NCBI RefSeq assembly: GCF_036057275.1
Contig: NZ_CP107945.1
Location: 2,480,001 to 2,544,000, forward strand
Direction: 5' to 3'
DNA length: 64,000 bases
Origin: Streptomyces sp. NBC_00390
Lineage (GTDB): Bacteria > Actinomycetota > Actinomycetes > Streptomycetales > Streptomycetaceae
The notes beneath the pieces were generated by a model. That model ran no database searches. It was given only the letters and a program-made list of their open reading frames with translations, and was not told the DNA's origin. Each line of letters opens with the position of its first letter. Position 1 is the stretch's first letter. The translations under genes were made by a program, and so were the position numbers. Below, piece after piece: positions 46,721 through 55,939 of this stretch.

Positions 46721-49700
46721 CTATCGCAGGCGCTGGCTGATCACCTTGGAGACGCCGTCTCCCTGCATGGACACGCCGTACAGGGCGTCCGCGACCTCCA
46801 TGGTCCGCTTCTGGTGCGTGATCACGATCAGCTGTGAGCTCTCCTGCAGCTCCTGCATGATGCGGATCAGCCGCTGGAGATTGGTGTCGTCGAGCGCGGC
46901 CTCGACCTCGTCCATCACGTAGAACGGGCTCGGCCGGGCCTTGAAGATCGACACCAGCATGGCCACGGCGGTCAGCGAACGCTCGCCGCCGGAGAGCAGC
47001 GAGAGCCGCTTGACCTTCTTGCCGGGCGGCCGGGCCTCGACATCCACACCTGTGGTGAGCATGTTGTCGGGATCGGTCAGGATGAGCCGGCCCTCGCCGC
47101 CGGGGAAGAGCCGGGAGAAGACCCCTTCGAACTCCCGGGCGGTGTCCCGGTACGCCTCGGTGAAGACCTGCTCGACGCGCTCGTCGACCTCCTTGACGAC
47201 CTGCAGAAGATCGGCCCGGGTCTTCTTCAGGTCTTCAAGCTGCTCGGAGAGGAACTTGTGCCGTTCCTCAAGCGCGGAGAACTCCTCCAGCGCCAGCGGA
47301 TTCACCTTTCCGAGCTGCTGATAGGCCCGTTCGGCGGCCTTGAGGCGCTTCTCCTGCTCCGCGCGCACGAAGGGCCGCGGCAGGTTCCGCGGATGCTCCG
47401 GGTCCTCGGGCAGTTCCTCGCCCTCGGCAGGCGGCGACGGCGGCACCAGCTGGTCGGGGCCGTACTCCGAGACCAGCCCGGCCGGCTCCACACCGAGCTC
47501 CTCCAAAGCCTTGGTCTCCAGCTGTTCGATCCTCAGCCGCTTCTCCGCGCCGAGCACCTCGCCGCGGTGGACCGAGTCGGTCAGCTTGTCGAGCTCGCTC
47601 TTCAGGTCGCGCCCCCGGTTGCGGGCGGCGGTCAGCTCCTGCTCCCGCTCCGCCTTGGCGGCCTCGGCCGCGACGCGCTCCGCCTCGGCCCGTACGAGCG
47701 ACACCTCGACATGCGCCAGCAGCTGGCGGGCACCGCCGGCCACCGCGGCGGCGACCTCGGCCTCGTGACGCAGCCGGGCCCGGCGCTGATCGGCGCGCGC
47801 CCGGGCCTCGCGCTCGGCCCGCGCTCCCCGGTCCAGCGCGTCGGCCCGGCCCGCGAGTCCCTTCACGCGCTCCTCGTGCGTACGCACCTGGAGGCGGGCC
47901 TCCATCTCGGTCTGGCGCGCGTTGGCTCCGTCGGCGGCGAGCCGGTCCCGTGTGTAGGTGTCGGGCTCGTCCTCGACGGGGGCCTCCTCGGCCACAAGAA
48001 GCCGTTCGGCCAGCTCCTCGGCCTCCTCGCGGGCCCGTTCCAATGCTTCCTGGGCCCGGGCCGCGGCCGCGGTGGTCCGCTCGGCCTCACCGGCGGCGCC
48101 GCGCGCCTGCCCGGCGAGCCGTCCCAACTGCCCGGAGACCGCGGACTTCTCCCGGTCGGCAGCTCTGCGCCGCTCCCCCAGTTCCTCCACGAGCGCGGCG
48201 CAGGCGCCGCGGCGCGCCACGGCCTGCTGCTGTGCGGCGGTCAGCTCCTCGCACTGCAGGGCCAGCTCCTCGAGCTCGGCGGCTGCATCGTCGACGGACG
48301 CCTGCACTTCGAGCAGACTGGGCGCCCCGGCGGAGCCGCCGTGCGCAAAGTGGGCGCCGAGTACGTCGCCTTCGGCGGTGACGGCGGTCCACTCGGGGTG
48401 CGCGTACACCAGGTCCTCGGCGTCCTCGAGAGTCCCGACGACGACGATGCCGCGCAGCAGACGCCGCACCGCGGGCATGAGCTGATCGGGCCCGCGGACG
48501 AGGTCGGCGACGTGCGGGGCGTGGTCCCAGGCCCGATCGACCGCCGGTGCCACTCCGGCCGGGCCGCACCTGTCCGGGCCCGGCGCGCGAAGGTCGTCGC
48601 CCGTGACGGCTGCGGCCGCGCCGCGTGCGTCGTCCCATCGCTCGGCCGGTTCACGGCCGTCGCCCGCGCGAGCCGCGCCACCGCCGGCGCCGTGGTTGCC
48701 CGAGCCGGCCACGGCCGGGTGGGTGTCGTTCGCCGACGCCCCGTCGAGCGGTGTCCCGGGCCCGCCCGTCGGCCGAGTACCCGTCATCCCCTCGGCGTCG
48801 CCGGGCGCGTGGCCTCCGCCGCTGTGCGATCCGTCGCGGACGCCGACGCTGACGGTCCCCGCGCCACCGGCTGCCGGAACAGGTTCCGCCGCGCCCGCCA
48901 GCAGCATCGCCGCGCGTCCCCCGTCCTGCTTGCGCAGCAGGCGGATCGCTTCTGCGGCCGTGCCGGGGTTGGCGACTGCCACCGCGTCCGCCGCCACGCC
49001 CAGGGCCGCTGCCACCGGGATCTCGAAGCCGGGGGTCACGGTGAGCAGCTGGGCGGCCGGGCCGAGGAGCCCGCCGAGGCGGTCCTTCGCGCCGAGCAGA
49101 GTCCCGGAGCCGTCCTTGCGGCGCAGGCCGAGCGCGAGCGCCTCGCGCCGGGCGGCCACCGCGGCGCGCTTGCGTTCCGCGCCGGTCAGCGCCTCCCGGG
49201 CGGCGCCGAGCGCCGCCTCCGCCGCGGCCAGTTCCCGCTTGGCCGCGTCGTGCTGCTCGGCCAGCGCCGAGTCGTCCGCATCGAGGCCGTCGACCTCGGC
49301 CTTCAGCTGCTCGTACTCCTCCTGCGCCGCGAGGGCCCGCTCCTGCGCCTCGTCCCGCGCGGCGGCCAGCCGGTCGATCTCGGCCTGTGCCGACGCCGCA
49401 CGCGAGCGGGCGGCGTTGACCTGGCCGCCGAGCCGGGCCAGTCCTTCGCGCCGGTCGGCGATCGCCCGGGCGACATCCTTGAGCCTGCGTTCCTCGACCG
49501 CGAGTTCGCGCTCCAGTTCGGCGCGGTGGGCGACGGTGTCCTCCAGTGCGTGCTGCGCCGCCTCCATCGCGGCCTCCAGCTCCGCCTCCTGCTCTCGGAT
49601 GCGGGCGGCCTCGCGCTCCATGTCCTCCGGGTCACGCCCCCGCCGCTCCTCCGCCGGCTGAGCTGTCGCGCTCTTGACCCGGGCGTCGGCGAGCGAGGTC

Positions 49701-50608
49701 GTACCACGCACCCGCTCGGCCAGCTGCGAGAGTTCGTACCAGCTCTGCTGGGCACGCTGCAGCCTCGGCGCGAGCCTGCGTACCTCGTCCTCCAGATGCG
49801 CCTCACGCGTCAGCGCCGACTTGAGCTCGGCCTCGGCGGCTTCCTTGCGCTCCTTGAGCGCGGCTTCGTCGGCGACCTCCGTACGAAGCGCTTCCCGCAT
49901 CCGTACGAGATCGTCGGCGAGAAGCCGGAGCCGGGCGTCCCGCAGATCGGCCTGGATGACGGCGGCCCGCCGGGCGACCGCCGCCTGCCGTCCCAGCGGC
50001 TTGAGCTGGCGGCGCAGTTCGTCGGTCAGGTCCTGTACGCGGGCGAGGTTGGCCTGCATCGCGTCCAGCTTCCGCAGCGCCTTCTCCTTGCGCTTGCGGT
50101 GCTTGAGTACGCCGGCCGCCTCCTCGATGAAGGCCCTGCGCCCCATCGGGTCGGCGTGCAGGACGGAGTCGAGCTGGCCCTGTCCGACGATGACGTGCAT
50201 CTCCCGGCCGATACCGGAGTCGGACAACAGCTCCTGGATGTCGAGCAGTCGGCAGGTGTCGCCGTTGATCTGGTACTCGCTGCCGCCGTTGCGGAACATG
50301 ATCCGCGTGATGGTGACCTCGGCGTACTCGATGGGCAGCGCACCGTCGGAGTTGTCGATGGTCAGGGAGACCTCGGCGCGACCGAGCGGCGGCCGCCCGG
50401 TCGTCCCGGCGAAGATGACGTCCTCCATCTTCCCGCCGCGCAGGGACTTGGCTCCCTGTTCACCCATGACCCAGGAGAGCGCGTCCACCACATTGGACTT
50501 GCCCGATCCGTTGGGGCCCACCACGCAGGTGATACCCGGCTCGAAGCGCAGGGTGGTGGCGGAGGCGAACGACTTGAAGCCGCGCAGGGTCATGGCCTTG
50601 AGGTGCAC
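46721..50608 (-). CDS. smc: Chromosome partition protein SMC
   Basis: Condensin subunit for chromosome compaction and segregation. The 1295-residue protein has the N-terminal ATPase half (TTLRFEPGITCVVGPNGSG then KSNVVDA; Walker A at 31-38), long coiled coils, a hinge around residues 500-770 and the C-terminal ABC signature LSLLSGGERSLTAVAMLV with the Walker B VMDEVEAALDD. GTG start at 50608. It is about 110 residues longer than S. coelicolor SMC as I remember it (about 1186), because of a Gly/Ala/Pro/Asp-rich insert in the hinge (residues about 572-690). Confidence 0.95.
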   Translation of the reverse strand: MHLKAMTLRGFKSFASATTLRFEPGITCVVGPNGSGKSNVVDALSWVMGEQGAKSLRGGKMEDVIFAGTTGRPPLGRAEVSLTIDNSDGALPIEYAEVTITRIMFRNGGSEYQINGDTCRLLDIQELLSDSGIGREMHVIVGQGQLDSVLHADPMGRRAFIEEAAGVLKHRKRKEKALRKLDAMQANLARVQDLTDELRRQLKPLGRQAAVARRAAVIQADLRDARLRLLADDLVRMREALRTEVADEAALKERKEAAEAELKSALTREAHLEDEVRRLAPRLQRAQQSWYELSQLAERVRGTTSLADARVKSATAQPAEERRGRDPEDMEREAARIREQEAELEAAMEAAQHALEDTVAHRAELERELAVEERRLKDVARAIADRREGLARLGGQVNAARSRAASAQAEIDRLAAARDEAQERALAAQEEYEQLKAEVDGLDADDSALAEQHDAAKRELAAAEAALGAAREALTGAERKRAAVAARREALALGLRRKDGSGTLLGAKDRLGGLLGPAAQLLTVTPGFEIPVAAALGVAADAVAVANPGTAAEAIRLLRKQDGGRAAMLLAGAAEPVPAAGGAGTVSVGVRDGSHSGGGHAPGDAEGMTGTRPTGGPGTPLDGASANDTHPAVAGSGNHGAGGGAARAGDGREPAERWDDARGAAAAVTGDDLRAPGPDRCGPAGVAPAVDRAWDHAPHVADLVRGPDQLMPAVRRLLRGIVVVGTLEDAEDLVYAHPEWTAVTAEGDVLGAHFAHGGSAGAPSLLEVQASVDDAAAELEELALQCEELTAAQQQAVARRGACAALVEELGERRRAADREKSAVSGQLGRLAGQARGAAGEAERTTAAAARAQEALERAREEAEELAERLLVAEEAPVEDEPDTYTRDRLAADGANARQTEMEARLQVRTHEERVKGLAGRADALDRGARAEREARARADQRRARLRHEAEVAAAVAGGARQLLAHVEVSLVRAEAERVAAEAAKAEREQELTAARNRGRDLKSELDKLTDSVHRGEVLGAEKRLRIEQLETKALEELGVEPAGLVSEYGPDQLVPPSPPAEGEELPEDPEHPRNLPRPFVRAEQEKRLKAAERAYQQLGKVNPLALEEFSALEERHKFLSEQLEDLKKTRADLLQVVKEVDERVEQVFTEAYRDTAREFEGVFSRLFPGGEGRLILTDPDNMLTTGVDVEARPPGKKVKRLSLLSGGERSLTAVAMLVSIFKARPSPFYVMDEVEAALDDTNLQRLIRIMQELQESSQLIVITHQKRTMEVADALYGVSMQGDGVSKVISQRLR

Positions 50609-50731
50609 GCCGCCGGACTCTACCTTTCACTCGCGGTTTCACCCATGAAGGTGCAGGGCACATCAGACGTTAAAGAAAGCACCGCAGGGGGCGAGGCATC
50701 GGTCGGGGCGGGACACCAGCCGGAAAGAAAG

Positions 50732-50753
50732 AAGGGACGCCTAGGCGTCCCTT
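50732..50753 (-). terminator. Intrinsic terminator of the 72-residue coiled-coil gene
   Basis: Perfect 22-bp palindrome AAGGGACGCC-TA-GGCGTCCCTT followed on the minus strand by CTTTCTTTCC. Confidence 0.85.
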
Positions 50754-50791
50754 GCATATCTTGCTTCGAAGAACTCCAGCGGACGCCGTGC

Positions 50792-51010
50792 TCAGGTGAG
50801 CGCAGGCTCCGCCTGGGGTACGTCGATGTCGATGCCGTCAAGCAGCGACTCTCCAGGGTGCTGAGCGACGGCAGCGTTCAGCGCGTCGTTCTCGGACTGA
50901 ATCCGTACAAGCTCGGATTCGAGGTCCTGGACGCGCTGCTGGAGCCGTCGCATCTCGGCGAGGAGTCGCGGATCGGAACCGCCGACGTAACCGAGAAGCG
51001 CCTTTGCCAT
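50792..51010 (-). CDS. Small conserved coiled-coil protein
   Basis: A 72-residue protein, MAKALLGYVGGSDPRLLAEM then RRLQQRVQDLESELVRIQSE. The middle is a clear heptad coiled coil; the end is acidic (LLDGIDIDVPQAEPALT). It is conserved in streptomycetes by my recollection. Single-gene unit: a long leader upstream and a strong terminator downstream. No known function; an assembly or scaffold role is guesswork. Confidence 0.8.
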   Translation of the reverse strand: MAKALLGYVGGSDPRLLAEMRRLQQRVQDLESELVRIQSENDALNAAVAQHPGESLLDGIDIDVPQAEPALT

Positions 51011-51423
51011 GATGGATGGTCCTCCACACTGAGTGACCGACCGAATCGGTGTGGGTCGTGAGGGATTCGCACCCGCGGTGCTCGACAGTGCTTGTTACTG
51101 CTTGATATTGCTGCGGTTCTTACTGCCAAACAGCTAAGGTGCGCGGGGCTTCCAGAGTCTCACCAAAAAGTTTGACGGTCAACACGATCACACCCCGTAT
51201 CGGCGGGCAACCCGGGGGCATACGGCCGCTGAAACCGCGGCGGAGCCTGACCTGCGGGGCCCTGGGGGCATGGAGATCATCCTTAGGGCGCAGCCTGGCA
51301 CGAGTAGCCGCTTCTTGGCAACCACCAGCCTCTTTCTGCTGACGACAGGGTGCTCACGGCATGCACCCCGGGCGTCCACCCGGGCGCGCGGGACGCCCCG
51401 CCGACGGGTACGCCGGGGCCGTC
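51011..51423. other. 413-nt intergenic region upstream of the coiled-coil gene
   Basis: Contains AT-richer stretches (GCTTGATATTGCTGCGGTTC and TTTTTGGTGAGAC on the minus strand), likely the promoter of the coiled-coil gene. A GGGTGCGAATCCC string recalls a tRNA T-arm, but no acceptor or anticodon stem pairs with it. I see no gene. Confidence 0.45.
51370..51398 (-). terminator. Candidate terminator of the acylphosphatase gene
   Basis: GGGCGTCC/GGACGCCC, 8-bp stem 26 nt after the stop. Confidence 0.5.
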
Positions 51424-51705
51424 TCAGCGGATGGCGAAGCCGTCGTAACCGCCGCGGGGCGTGTCCCAGATCTCAGTGACTCCGTCGACCCGGCCGGGCG
51501 TGTCGTCGGAACGGAGCCATTCGAGCAAAAGGTGGCAATTGTCACGTGATCCCTCGGCGACCACCTGAACGCGACCGTCATCGAGGTTGACGGCGAAGCC
51601 GGTGAGGCCGCCGATCTCCAAAGCGTTTGCCCTGGTGAACCAGCGAAAGCCCACTCCCTGTACTCGGCCGCGTACCCATGCGGTGAGCCGCGCATGATCG
51701 TTCAT
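51424..51705 (-). CDS. acyP: Acylphosphatase
   Basis: A 93-residue enzyme that hydrolyses carboxyl-phosphate bonds. The family core is [20 protein letters not shown], with Arg in the GRVQGVGFR loop and Asn later in [19 protein letters not shown]. Start is the ATG at 51705. A long open frame upstream (to 52767) is only the antisense of the CAP-domain gene and is not part of the protein. Confidence 0.93.
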   Translation of the reverse strand: MNDHARLTAWVRGRVQGVGFRWFTRANALEIGGLTGFAVNLDDGRVQVVAEGSRDNCHLLLEWLRSDDTPGRVDGVTEIWDTPRGGYDGFAIR

Positions 51706-51858
51706 GTGTGCACGGTAGCGGGCCGGTAGCTCACAGGTCACGTCGCCTTTGGGCGTATTCGCGTACAGTCGCCATCCAATGACCCTCACTCGAACGGGTG
51801 AGTCTCGTGGACCGGACCGCCGATGGCGGGAGCGTCCGAAACCAGGAAGGCACAGCAG

Positions 51859-52734
51859 ATGGGACGCCATCGACGGAAGAGGGGTCTGCCCGTCCGCACC
51901 GGGCTGCTCGGCGCCTCCGCAGCCATGGCGGTCGGCGCGGTGGCAGTGACCGCCGGCATTCTGCCGGGCGGCGACAAGGACACTGCGGTCCCCGCGGGCC
52001 AGTCCGCGTCGCAGGTGCGTACGCAAGGAGTCCCGCGCCTTCAGACGCAGGGCGACGCGAGCGACGGGCCGACAGCGGGCACGTCCGGCACCTCGGGCAG
52101 CGCGATTTCCCCGCGCAAGCCCTCGGCGGACCCCAAGGCCCCGTCGAAGGCACCGTCCAAGCCCGCCTCGAAGACCCCGTCCTCCAAGCCGGCCGAGCCG
52201 AACAGGGCCGCCAAGCCGTCGGCGGCGCCCTCGAAGGCCGCCGAGTCGCCCGAGAAGAAGAAGCCGAGCACCGCCCCGGCCCCCGAGCGGTCGAGCGCGC
52301 CCAGCCGCCCGGCCCCCGAGCGGTCGAACCCGGTCGCCGAGACCCCGTCGAGCGCCGAGACCTCCGCCGAGGCGGGCGTGCTGAAGCTGGTGAACGACGA
52401 GCGCGCGAAGGTGGGCTGCAGCCCGGTCAAGGCCGACCCCACTCTGGGCAAGCTGGCGGACGCCTACAGCCGGGACATGGCGAACCGTGGATTCTTCGAC
52501 CACACCAACCCTGAGGGTGCGACCCCCTGGGACCGTGCGGGCAAGGCGGGTGTGACCAACCTCGGCGGCGAGAACATCGCGCGTGGGCAGGCCGACCCGG
52601 CCGCCGTGATGGACGCCTGGATGAACAGCGAGGGTCACCGCCAGAACATCCTCAACTGCGACTACAAGACGCTCGGTGTCGGTGTGTTCATCGCCGACGG
52701 CGGCCCGTGGTGGACGCAGGACTTCGGCTTCTAG
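51859..52734 (+). CDS. Secreted CAP/SCP-domain protein
   Basis: A 291-residue exported protein. The ATG at 51859 has AGGAAGG eight bases before it; an upstream ATG is less likely. A signal peptide ([21 protein letters not shown]) leads into a Pro/Ser/Lys/Ala-rich linker of about 120 residues with [20 protein letters not shown], then a CAP domain ([40 protein letters not shown]) with its HTN and EN/H residues. Such proteins are secreted; their function is mostly unknown. Confidence 0.9.
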   Translation: MGRHRRKRGLPVRTGLLGASAAMAVGAVAVTAGILPGGDKDTAVPAGQSASQVRTQGVPRLQTQGDASDGPTAGTSGTSGSAISPRKPSADPKAPSKAPSKPASKTPSSKPAEPNRAAKPSAAPSKAAESPEKKKPSTAPAPERSSAPSRPAPERSNPVAETPSSAETSAEAGVLKLVNDERAKVGCSPVKADPTLGKLADAYSRDMANRGFFDHTNPEGATPWDRAGKAGVTNLGGENIARGQADPAAVMDAWMNSEGHRQNILNCDYKTLGVGVFIADGGPWWTQDFGF

Positions 52735-52750
52735 CAGTCGGTTCGACACA

Positions 52751-52791
52751 TCAAGGGCCCAGGTCACCGCAATGGCGACCTGGGCCCTTGA
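52751..52791. terminator. Bidirectional terminator between the CAP gene and the flavodoxin gene
   Basis: Fifteen-bp stem TCAAGGGCCCAGGTC/GACCTGGGCCCTTGA with an 11-nt loop, between convergent stops at 52734 and 52807. Confidence 0.88.
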
Positions 52792-52806
52792 ACGTGTATG
52801 CGGCCG

Positions 52807-53397
52807 TTACGCGGCGACGGCGCCGCGGCCGGCGATGAACACCCGGGCCGTCTCGGCGACGCGGCGACCGAGGTGCTCGGCCGTCGCGATGTCCGCCTTG
52901 TGCACGCCCTCCGGGCCCTCGTCCGCGTTGGTCTGGGCGGCGGCGCCGGCGAAGAAGCCGAGGCGGTTGAGGTCGTTCTCGGAGCCCTCCGTGGTGTTCC
53001 AGCCCGGGGCCAGGCCCAACGGCACCCAGATCATGTTGTGCTGCGAAGCGAGCGTCTGGAAGAACTGCAGCGTGTGCAGCTTGTCGCCGCTCTTGGAGCC
53101 GGAGTTGGTGAATCCGGCGGCCAGCTTGTTGTGCCAGGACTTGGTGAACCAGCGCTTCGACGTCTCCTCGGCGAACTGGTGGAAGGCGCCGGACGCGGTG
53201 CCCATGTATGTGGGCGAGCCGAAGACGATGACGTCGGAGCCGTCCAGCAGCTCCCATTCGGCGTCACTGATCTCGTCCACCTTGATCAGGTGGACCCGAG
53301 CGCCGGTGTCGGCAGCGCCGACGCGGACGGCTTCGGCGATCACGGCGGTGTGCCCGAAGCCGGAGTGGTAGGCGATCGAGACGACAGGTGTGGTCAT
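52807..53397 (-). CDS. Flavodoxin-type NAD(P)H oxidoreductase (WrbA-like)
   Basis: A 196-residue FMN protein. The phosphate loop AYHSGFGHTAVIAEAV, VDEISDAEWELLDGSDVIVF, GSPTYMGTASGAFHQFAE and KLAAGFTNSGSKSGDKLHTL are as in WrbA/flavodoxin-fold NAD(P)H:quinone reductases. The divergent HxlR regulator is 113 nt away, and the space between them contains inverted repeats. The pair probably responds to electrophile or quinone stress. Confidence 0.88.
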   Translation of the reverse strand: MTTPVVSIAYHSGFGHTAVIAEAVRVGAADTGARVHLIKVDEISDAEWELLDGSDVIVFGSPTYMGTASGAFHQFAEETSKRWFTKSWHNKLAAGFTNSGSKSGDKLHTLQFFQTLASQHNMIWVPLGLAPGWNTTEGSENDLNRLGFFAGAAAQTNADEGPEGVHKADIATAEHLGRRVAETARVFIAGRGAVAA

Positions 53398-53452
53398 TGC
53401 AGGGGTCTCCTCATCAGCAGCGCCGGTCTTCAGCGATGAAGAAAGGAAAGCA

Positions 53453-53487
53453 CTAACTTCTAGTTAGCGCAACCCATTGGTTAGCGC
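53453..53487. promoter_or_regulatory. Candidate HxlR operator
   Basis: CTAACT-TCT-AGTTAG is a perfect inverted repeat; AACC-CATT-GGTT follows, and TTAGCGC occurs twice 17 bp apart (53464 and 53481). They lie in the 113-nt space between the flavodoxin gene and the HxlR gene. Confidence 0.55.
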
Positions 53488-53510
53488 TGCGCCTGAGTAT
53501 CCTGGCAGCC

Positions 53511-53936
53511 ATGGACAACGACCTCGCGTTCGACGTGTTCTCCCGGCAGTGCCCCTCGCGCACCACGCTGGAGCATGCGACGGGGCGCTGGGGCAGTCTG
53601 ACGATCGGGGCCCTGCACGAGGGATCGATGCGCTTCAACGAGCTGCGGCGACGCGTCGACGGCGTGAGCGAGAAGATGCTCTCCCAGACGCTCCATGCGC
53701 TGGAGCGGGACGGCCTGGTGCACCGGGAGGCCCAGCCGACGAATCCACCGCGGGTGGACTACGAACTCACCGATCTCGGCCGGGCCGTTGCCGAGCGGCT
53801 GTTGGGGCTGATCCACCTGGTGGAGGGCCGGATGCCCGAAGTGCTGGCCGCTCGCGAGCACTACGACACCGAGCGTGAGACCCCTGCGGGTCAGGACACG
53901 GCAGGGAGTCAGGACACGGTGCGCGGGGCCCGCTGA
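53511..53936 (+). CDS. HxlR-family transcriptional regulator
   Basis: A 141-residue winged-helix regulator ([40 protein letters not shown], then [13 protein letters not shown]), as in HxlR/YodB-like repressors. Many sense quinones or aldehydes through a cysteine; this one has a Cys near the N-terminus (SRQCPSR). It is divergent from the oxidoreductase. Its 3' end overlaps the convergent mutM by 28 nt. Confidence 0.9.
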   Translation: MDNDLAFDVFSRQCPSRTTLEHATGRWGSLTIGALHEGSMRFNELRRRVDGVSEKMLSQTLHALERDGLVHREAQPTNPPRVDYELTDLGRAVAERLLGLIHLVEGRMPEVLAAREHYDTERETPAGQDTAGSQDTVRGAR

Positions 53937-54769
53937 CAGCGTGGGCAGAAGTAGCTGGAGCGGTTCATCCAGGGCCGGCGGCGCATGGGTGTACCGCAGC
54001 GGCGGCAGGGCTGGTCCTCGCGTCCATAGGCGTCCAACGACCGCTCGAAATAACCTGATTCGCCGTTGACGTTCACATACAGACTGTCAAAGCTGGTGCC
54101 ACCGACGGCGAGTGCGGCGGTCATCACCTCCCGTACATGGCCGAGCAGTTCGGCCGAGCGGGGGCGGGTCAGCGTCGCGGTGGGCCGTTCGTAGTGGAGT
54201 CTGGCCCGCCACAGCGCCTCGTCCGCGTAGATGTTGCCGACACCGCTGATCAGTGACTGGTCGAGCAGCGCGCGCTTGATCGTCGTACGCCGGGCCCGCA
54301 GCGCGGTGTGGAAGGCGGCGTCGTCGAAGAGCGGGTCCAGCGGATCACGGGCGATGTGCGCGATGACGTCGGGCAGCCCGCCGGGAGCGTTCTCGTGCAG
54401 GGACAGACCGCCGAAGGTGCGCTGGTCGACGAAGCGGAGCTCGGTGCCGAGAACGTCGTCGAAGCGGACCCGGATCCGCAGATGCTTCTCGTCCTGGGCG
54501 TCCTCGGCCTGTATGAGCAGCTGACCGGACATACCGAGGTGGGCGAGGACGGACATGTCGGTCTCCGCCACGGGCAGCCACAGGTACTTTCCGCGCCGGC
54601 TCGCGTCGCCGGCTGTGCGGCCCTTCAGCCGCGCCGCGAAGTCCTCACCGCCCGCGAGATGCCGTCGCACCGCGCGGGGGTGCAGCACCTCGACCTCGGC
54701 GATCGTCCGCCCGCTGACCCAGCGCTGCAGGCCACGGCGTACGACTTCGACCTCGGGCAGCTCGGGCAC
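53909..54769 (-). CDS. mutM: Formamidopyrimidine-DNA glycosylase (MutM/Fpg)
   Basis: Removes 8-oxoguanine and related lesions, with AP lyase activity. The 286-residue protein starts at GTG 54769, so the mature N-terminus is Pro2 ([15 protein letters not shown]), the catalytic nucleophile. The Glu3 and the C-terminal zinc finger ([20 protein letters not shown], then CPRC) are complete. Downstream of rnc on the same strand, but with a strong hairpin between. Confidence 0.95.
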   Translation of the reverse strand: MPELPEVEVVRRGLQRWVSGRTIAEVEVLHPRAVRRHLAGGEDFAARLKGRTAGDASRRGKYLWLPVAETDMSVLAHLGMSGQLLIQAEDAQDEKHLRIRVRFDDVLGTELRFVDQRTFGGLSLHENAPGGLPDVIAHIARDPLDPLFDDAAFHTALRARRTTIKRALLDQSLISGVGNIYADEALWRARLHYERPTATLTRPRSAELLGHVREVMTAALAVGGTSFDSLYVNVNGESGYFERSLDAYGREDQPCRRCGTPMRRRPWMNRSSYFCPRCQRAPRTVS

Positions 54770-54823
54770 CGGCTCTCCTGTGTCAGTCTCGGACGACGCT
54801 CGCAGCGTACCGCTCCCACAACG

Positions 54824-54860
54824 CCCCGAGGTCCCTCACCAGGGGCGAGGGACCTCGGGG
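54824..54860 (-). terminator. Terminator of rnc
   Basis: Fourteen-bp perfect stem CCCCGAGGTCCCTC/GAGGGACCTCGGGG, 9-nt loop. Confidence 0.85.
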
Positions 54861-54880
54861 AAAACAGCCTCACATGCGGA

Positions 54881-55744
54881 TCAGGCGGATGCCCGGTCCA
54901 CAGGTGCGGGATCCGAAGGTGCAGGATCCGAAGGGCTTTCGGCAGCCCCTTCGTCCAGCGCGGCACCCGCTTCGGCCGCGGCCTTGGCCGCCGCCGCACG
55001 CTCGTCCGCGGCGGAACGGATCTCCCGCCACGCGGACTCCGCCGCCTGCTGCTCCGCTTCCTTCTTGCTGCGGCCGGTGCCGGTGCCGTACGAGACACCA
55101 CCGACGCGGGCGGCAGCAGTGAAGGTCTTCTCGTGGTCCGGGCCGGTCTCGGTGACGAGATACTCCGGGACTCCGAGCCCCTCGGCAGCCGTGAGCTCCT
55201 GGAGACTGGTTTTCCAGTCCAGGCCGGCTCCGAGGTTCGAGGACTTCTCGATGAGCGGGTCGAAGAGCCGGTGCACCAGCTCGGACGCCGCTTCGAGGCC
55301 CTGGTCGAGATAGACCGCGCCGATCACTGCTTCGAGTGTGTCGGCGAGGATGGACGCCTTGTCCCGGCCGCCCGTGCCCTCTTCGCCCCGGCCGAGCCGG
55401 ATGAACGAACCGAGTTCCAGGCCGCGACCGACCTCCGCCAGCGCACGAGAGTTGACCACCGCGGCCCGCAGCTTGGCCAGTTGGCCTTCGGGCAGGTCGG
55501 GGTGGGTGCGGTACAGCGTGTCGGTGACCACCAGGCCCAGCACGGAGTCCCCGAGGAACTCCAGCCGCTCGTTGGTGGGCAGCCCGCCGTTCTCGTACGC
55601 GTACGAACGATGGGTCAGCGCGCGCACCAGAAGGGCGGACTCGAGGTGGTACCCGAGCCGCCCTTCCAGAAGGGTGTGGGACGAGGCCGCGTTGGCTGTG
55701 GTCACTGCGTCTGCCTGCTTCTTGGCATTGGACAGCTCAGACAT
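54881..55744 (-). CDS. rnc: Ribonuclease III
   Basis: Double-strand RNA endonuclease; in S. coelicolor the gene is absB and its loss blocks antibiotic production. The 287-residue protein begins at the ATG at 55744 ([10 protein letters not shown]); the catalytic signature is [20 protein letters not shown], and the C-terminal dsRNA-binding domain includes [20 protein letters not shown]. The tail is Ala/Pro/Ser-rich and longer than in most bacteria. Confidence 0.95.
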   Translation of the reverse strand: MSELSNAKKQADAVTTANAASSHTLLEGRLGYHLESALLVRALTHRSYAYENGGLPTNERLEFLGDSVLGLVVTDTLYRTHPDLPEGQLAKLRAAVVNSRALAEVGRGLELGSFIRLGRGEEGTGGRDKASILADTLEAVIGAVYLDQGLEAASELVHRLFDPLIEKSSNLGAGLDWKTSLQELTAAEGLGVPEYLVTETGPDHEKTFTAAARVGGVSYGTGTGRSKKEAEQQAAESAWREIRSAADERAAAAKAAAEAGAALDEGAAESPSDPAPSDPAPVDRASA

Positions 55745-55763
55745 CGTGCCTCTCACCAGCCGC

Positions 55764-55937
55764 TCAGACCTCGAGAACCTGGCGCTTGTTGTAGGTGCCG
55801 CAGCTCGGGCACGCGATGTGCTGCTGCTTCGGCTCCTGGCAACGCTCACACGAAACCAGGGTGGGGACCGCAGCCTTCCACTGCGACCGGCGGTGGCGCG
55901 TGTTGCTGCGCGACATCTTCCGCTTCGGAACAGCCAC
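55764..55937 (-). CDS. rpmF: Ribosomal protein L32, zinc-binding form
   Basis: A 57-residue protein starting at GTG ([20 protein letters not shown]). The two CxxC pairs ([17 protein letters not shown]) are intact, so it is the Cys-containing, zinc-binding form that is used when zinc is available. It lies between yceD and rnc. Confidence 0.96.
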   Translation of the reverse strand: MAVPKRKMSRSNTRHRRSQWKAAVPTLVSCERCQEPKQQHIACPSCGTYNKRQVLEV

Positions 55938-55939
55938 GG

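Noticed and set aside
47258..51061. Long open frame on the plus strand antisense to smc
   Set aside because: It results from high GC content in the complementary frame of smc; the minus strand carries the clear SMC protein with ATPase motifs.
51060..51130. tRNA-like string GGGTGCGAATCCC on the minus strand
   Set aside because: Only a T-loop-like piece is present; there is no matching acceptor, D-arm or anticodon stem upstream, and the T-stem does not pair.
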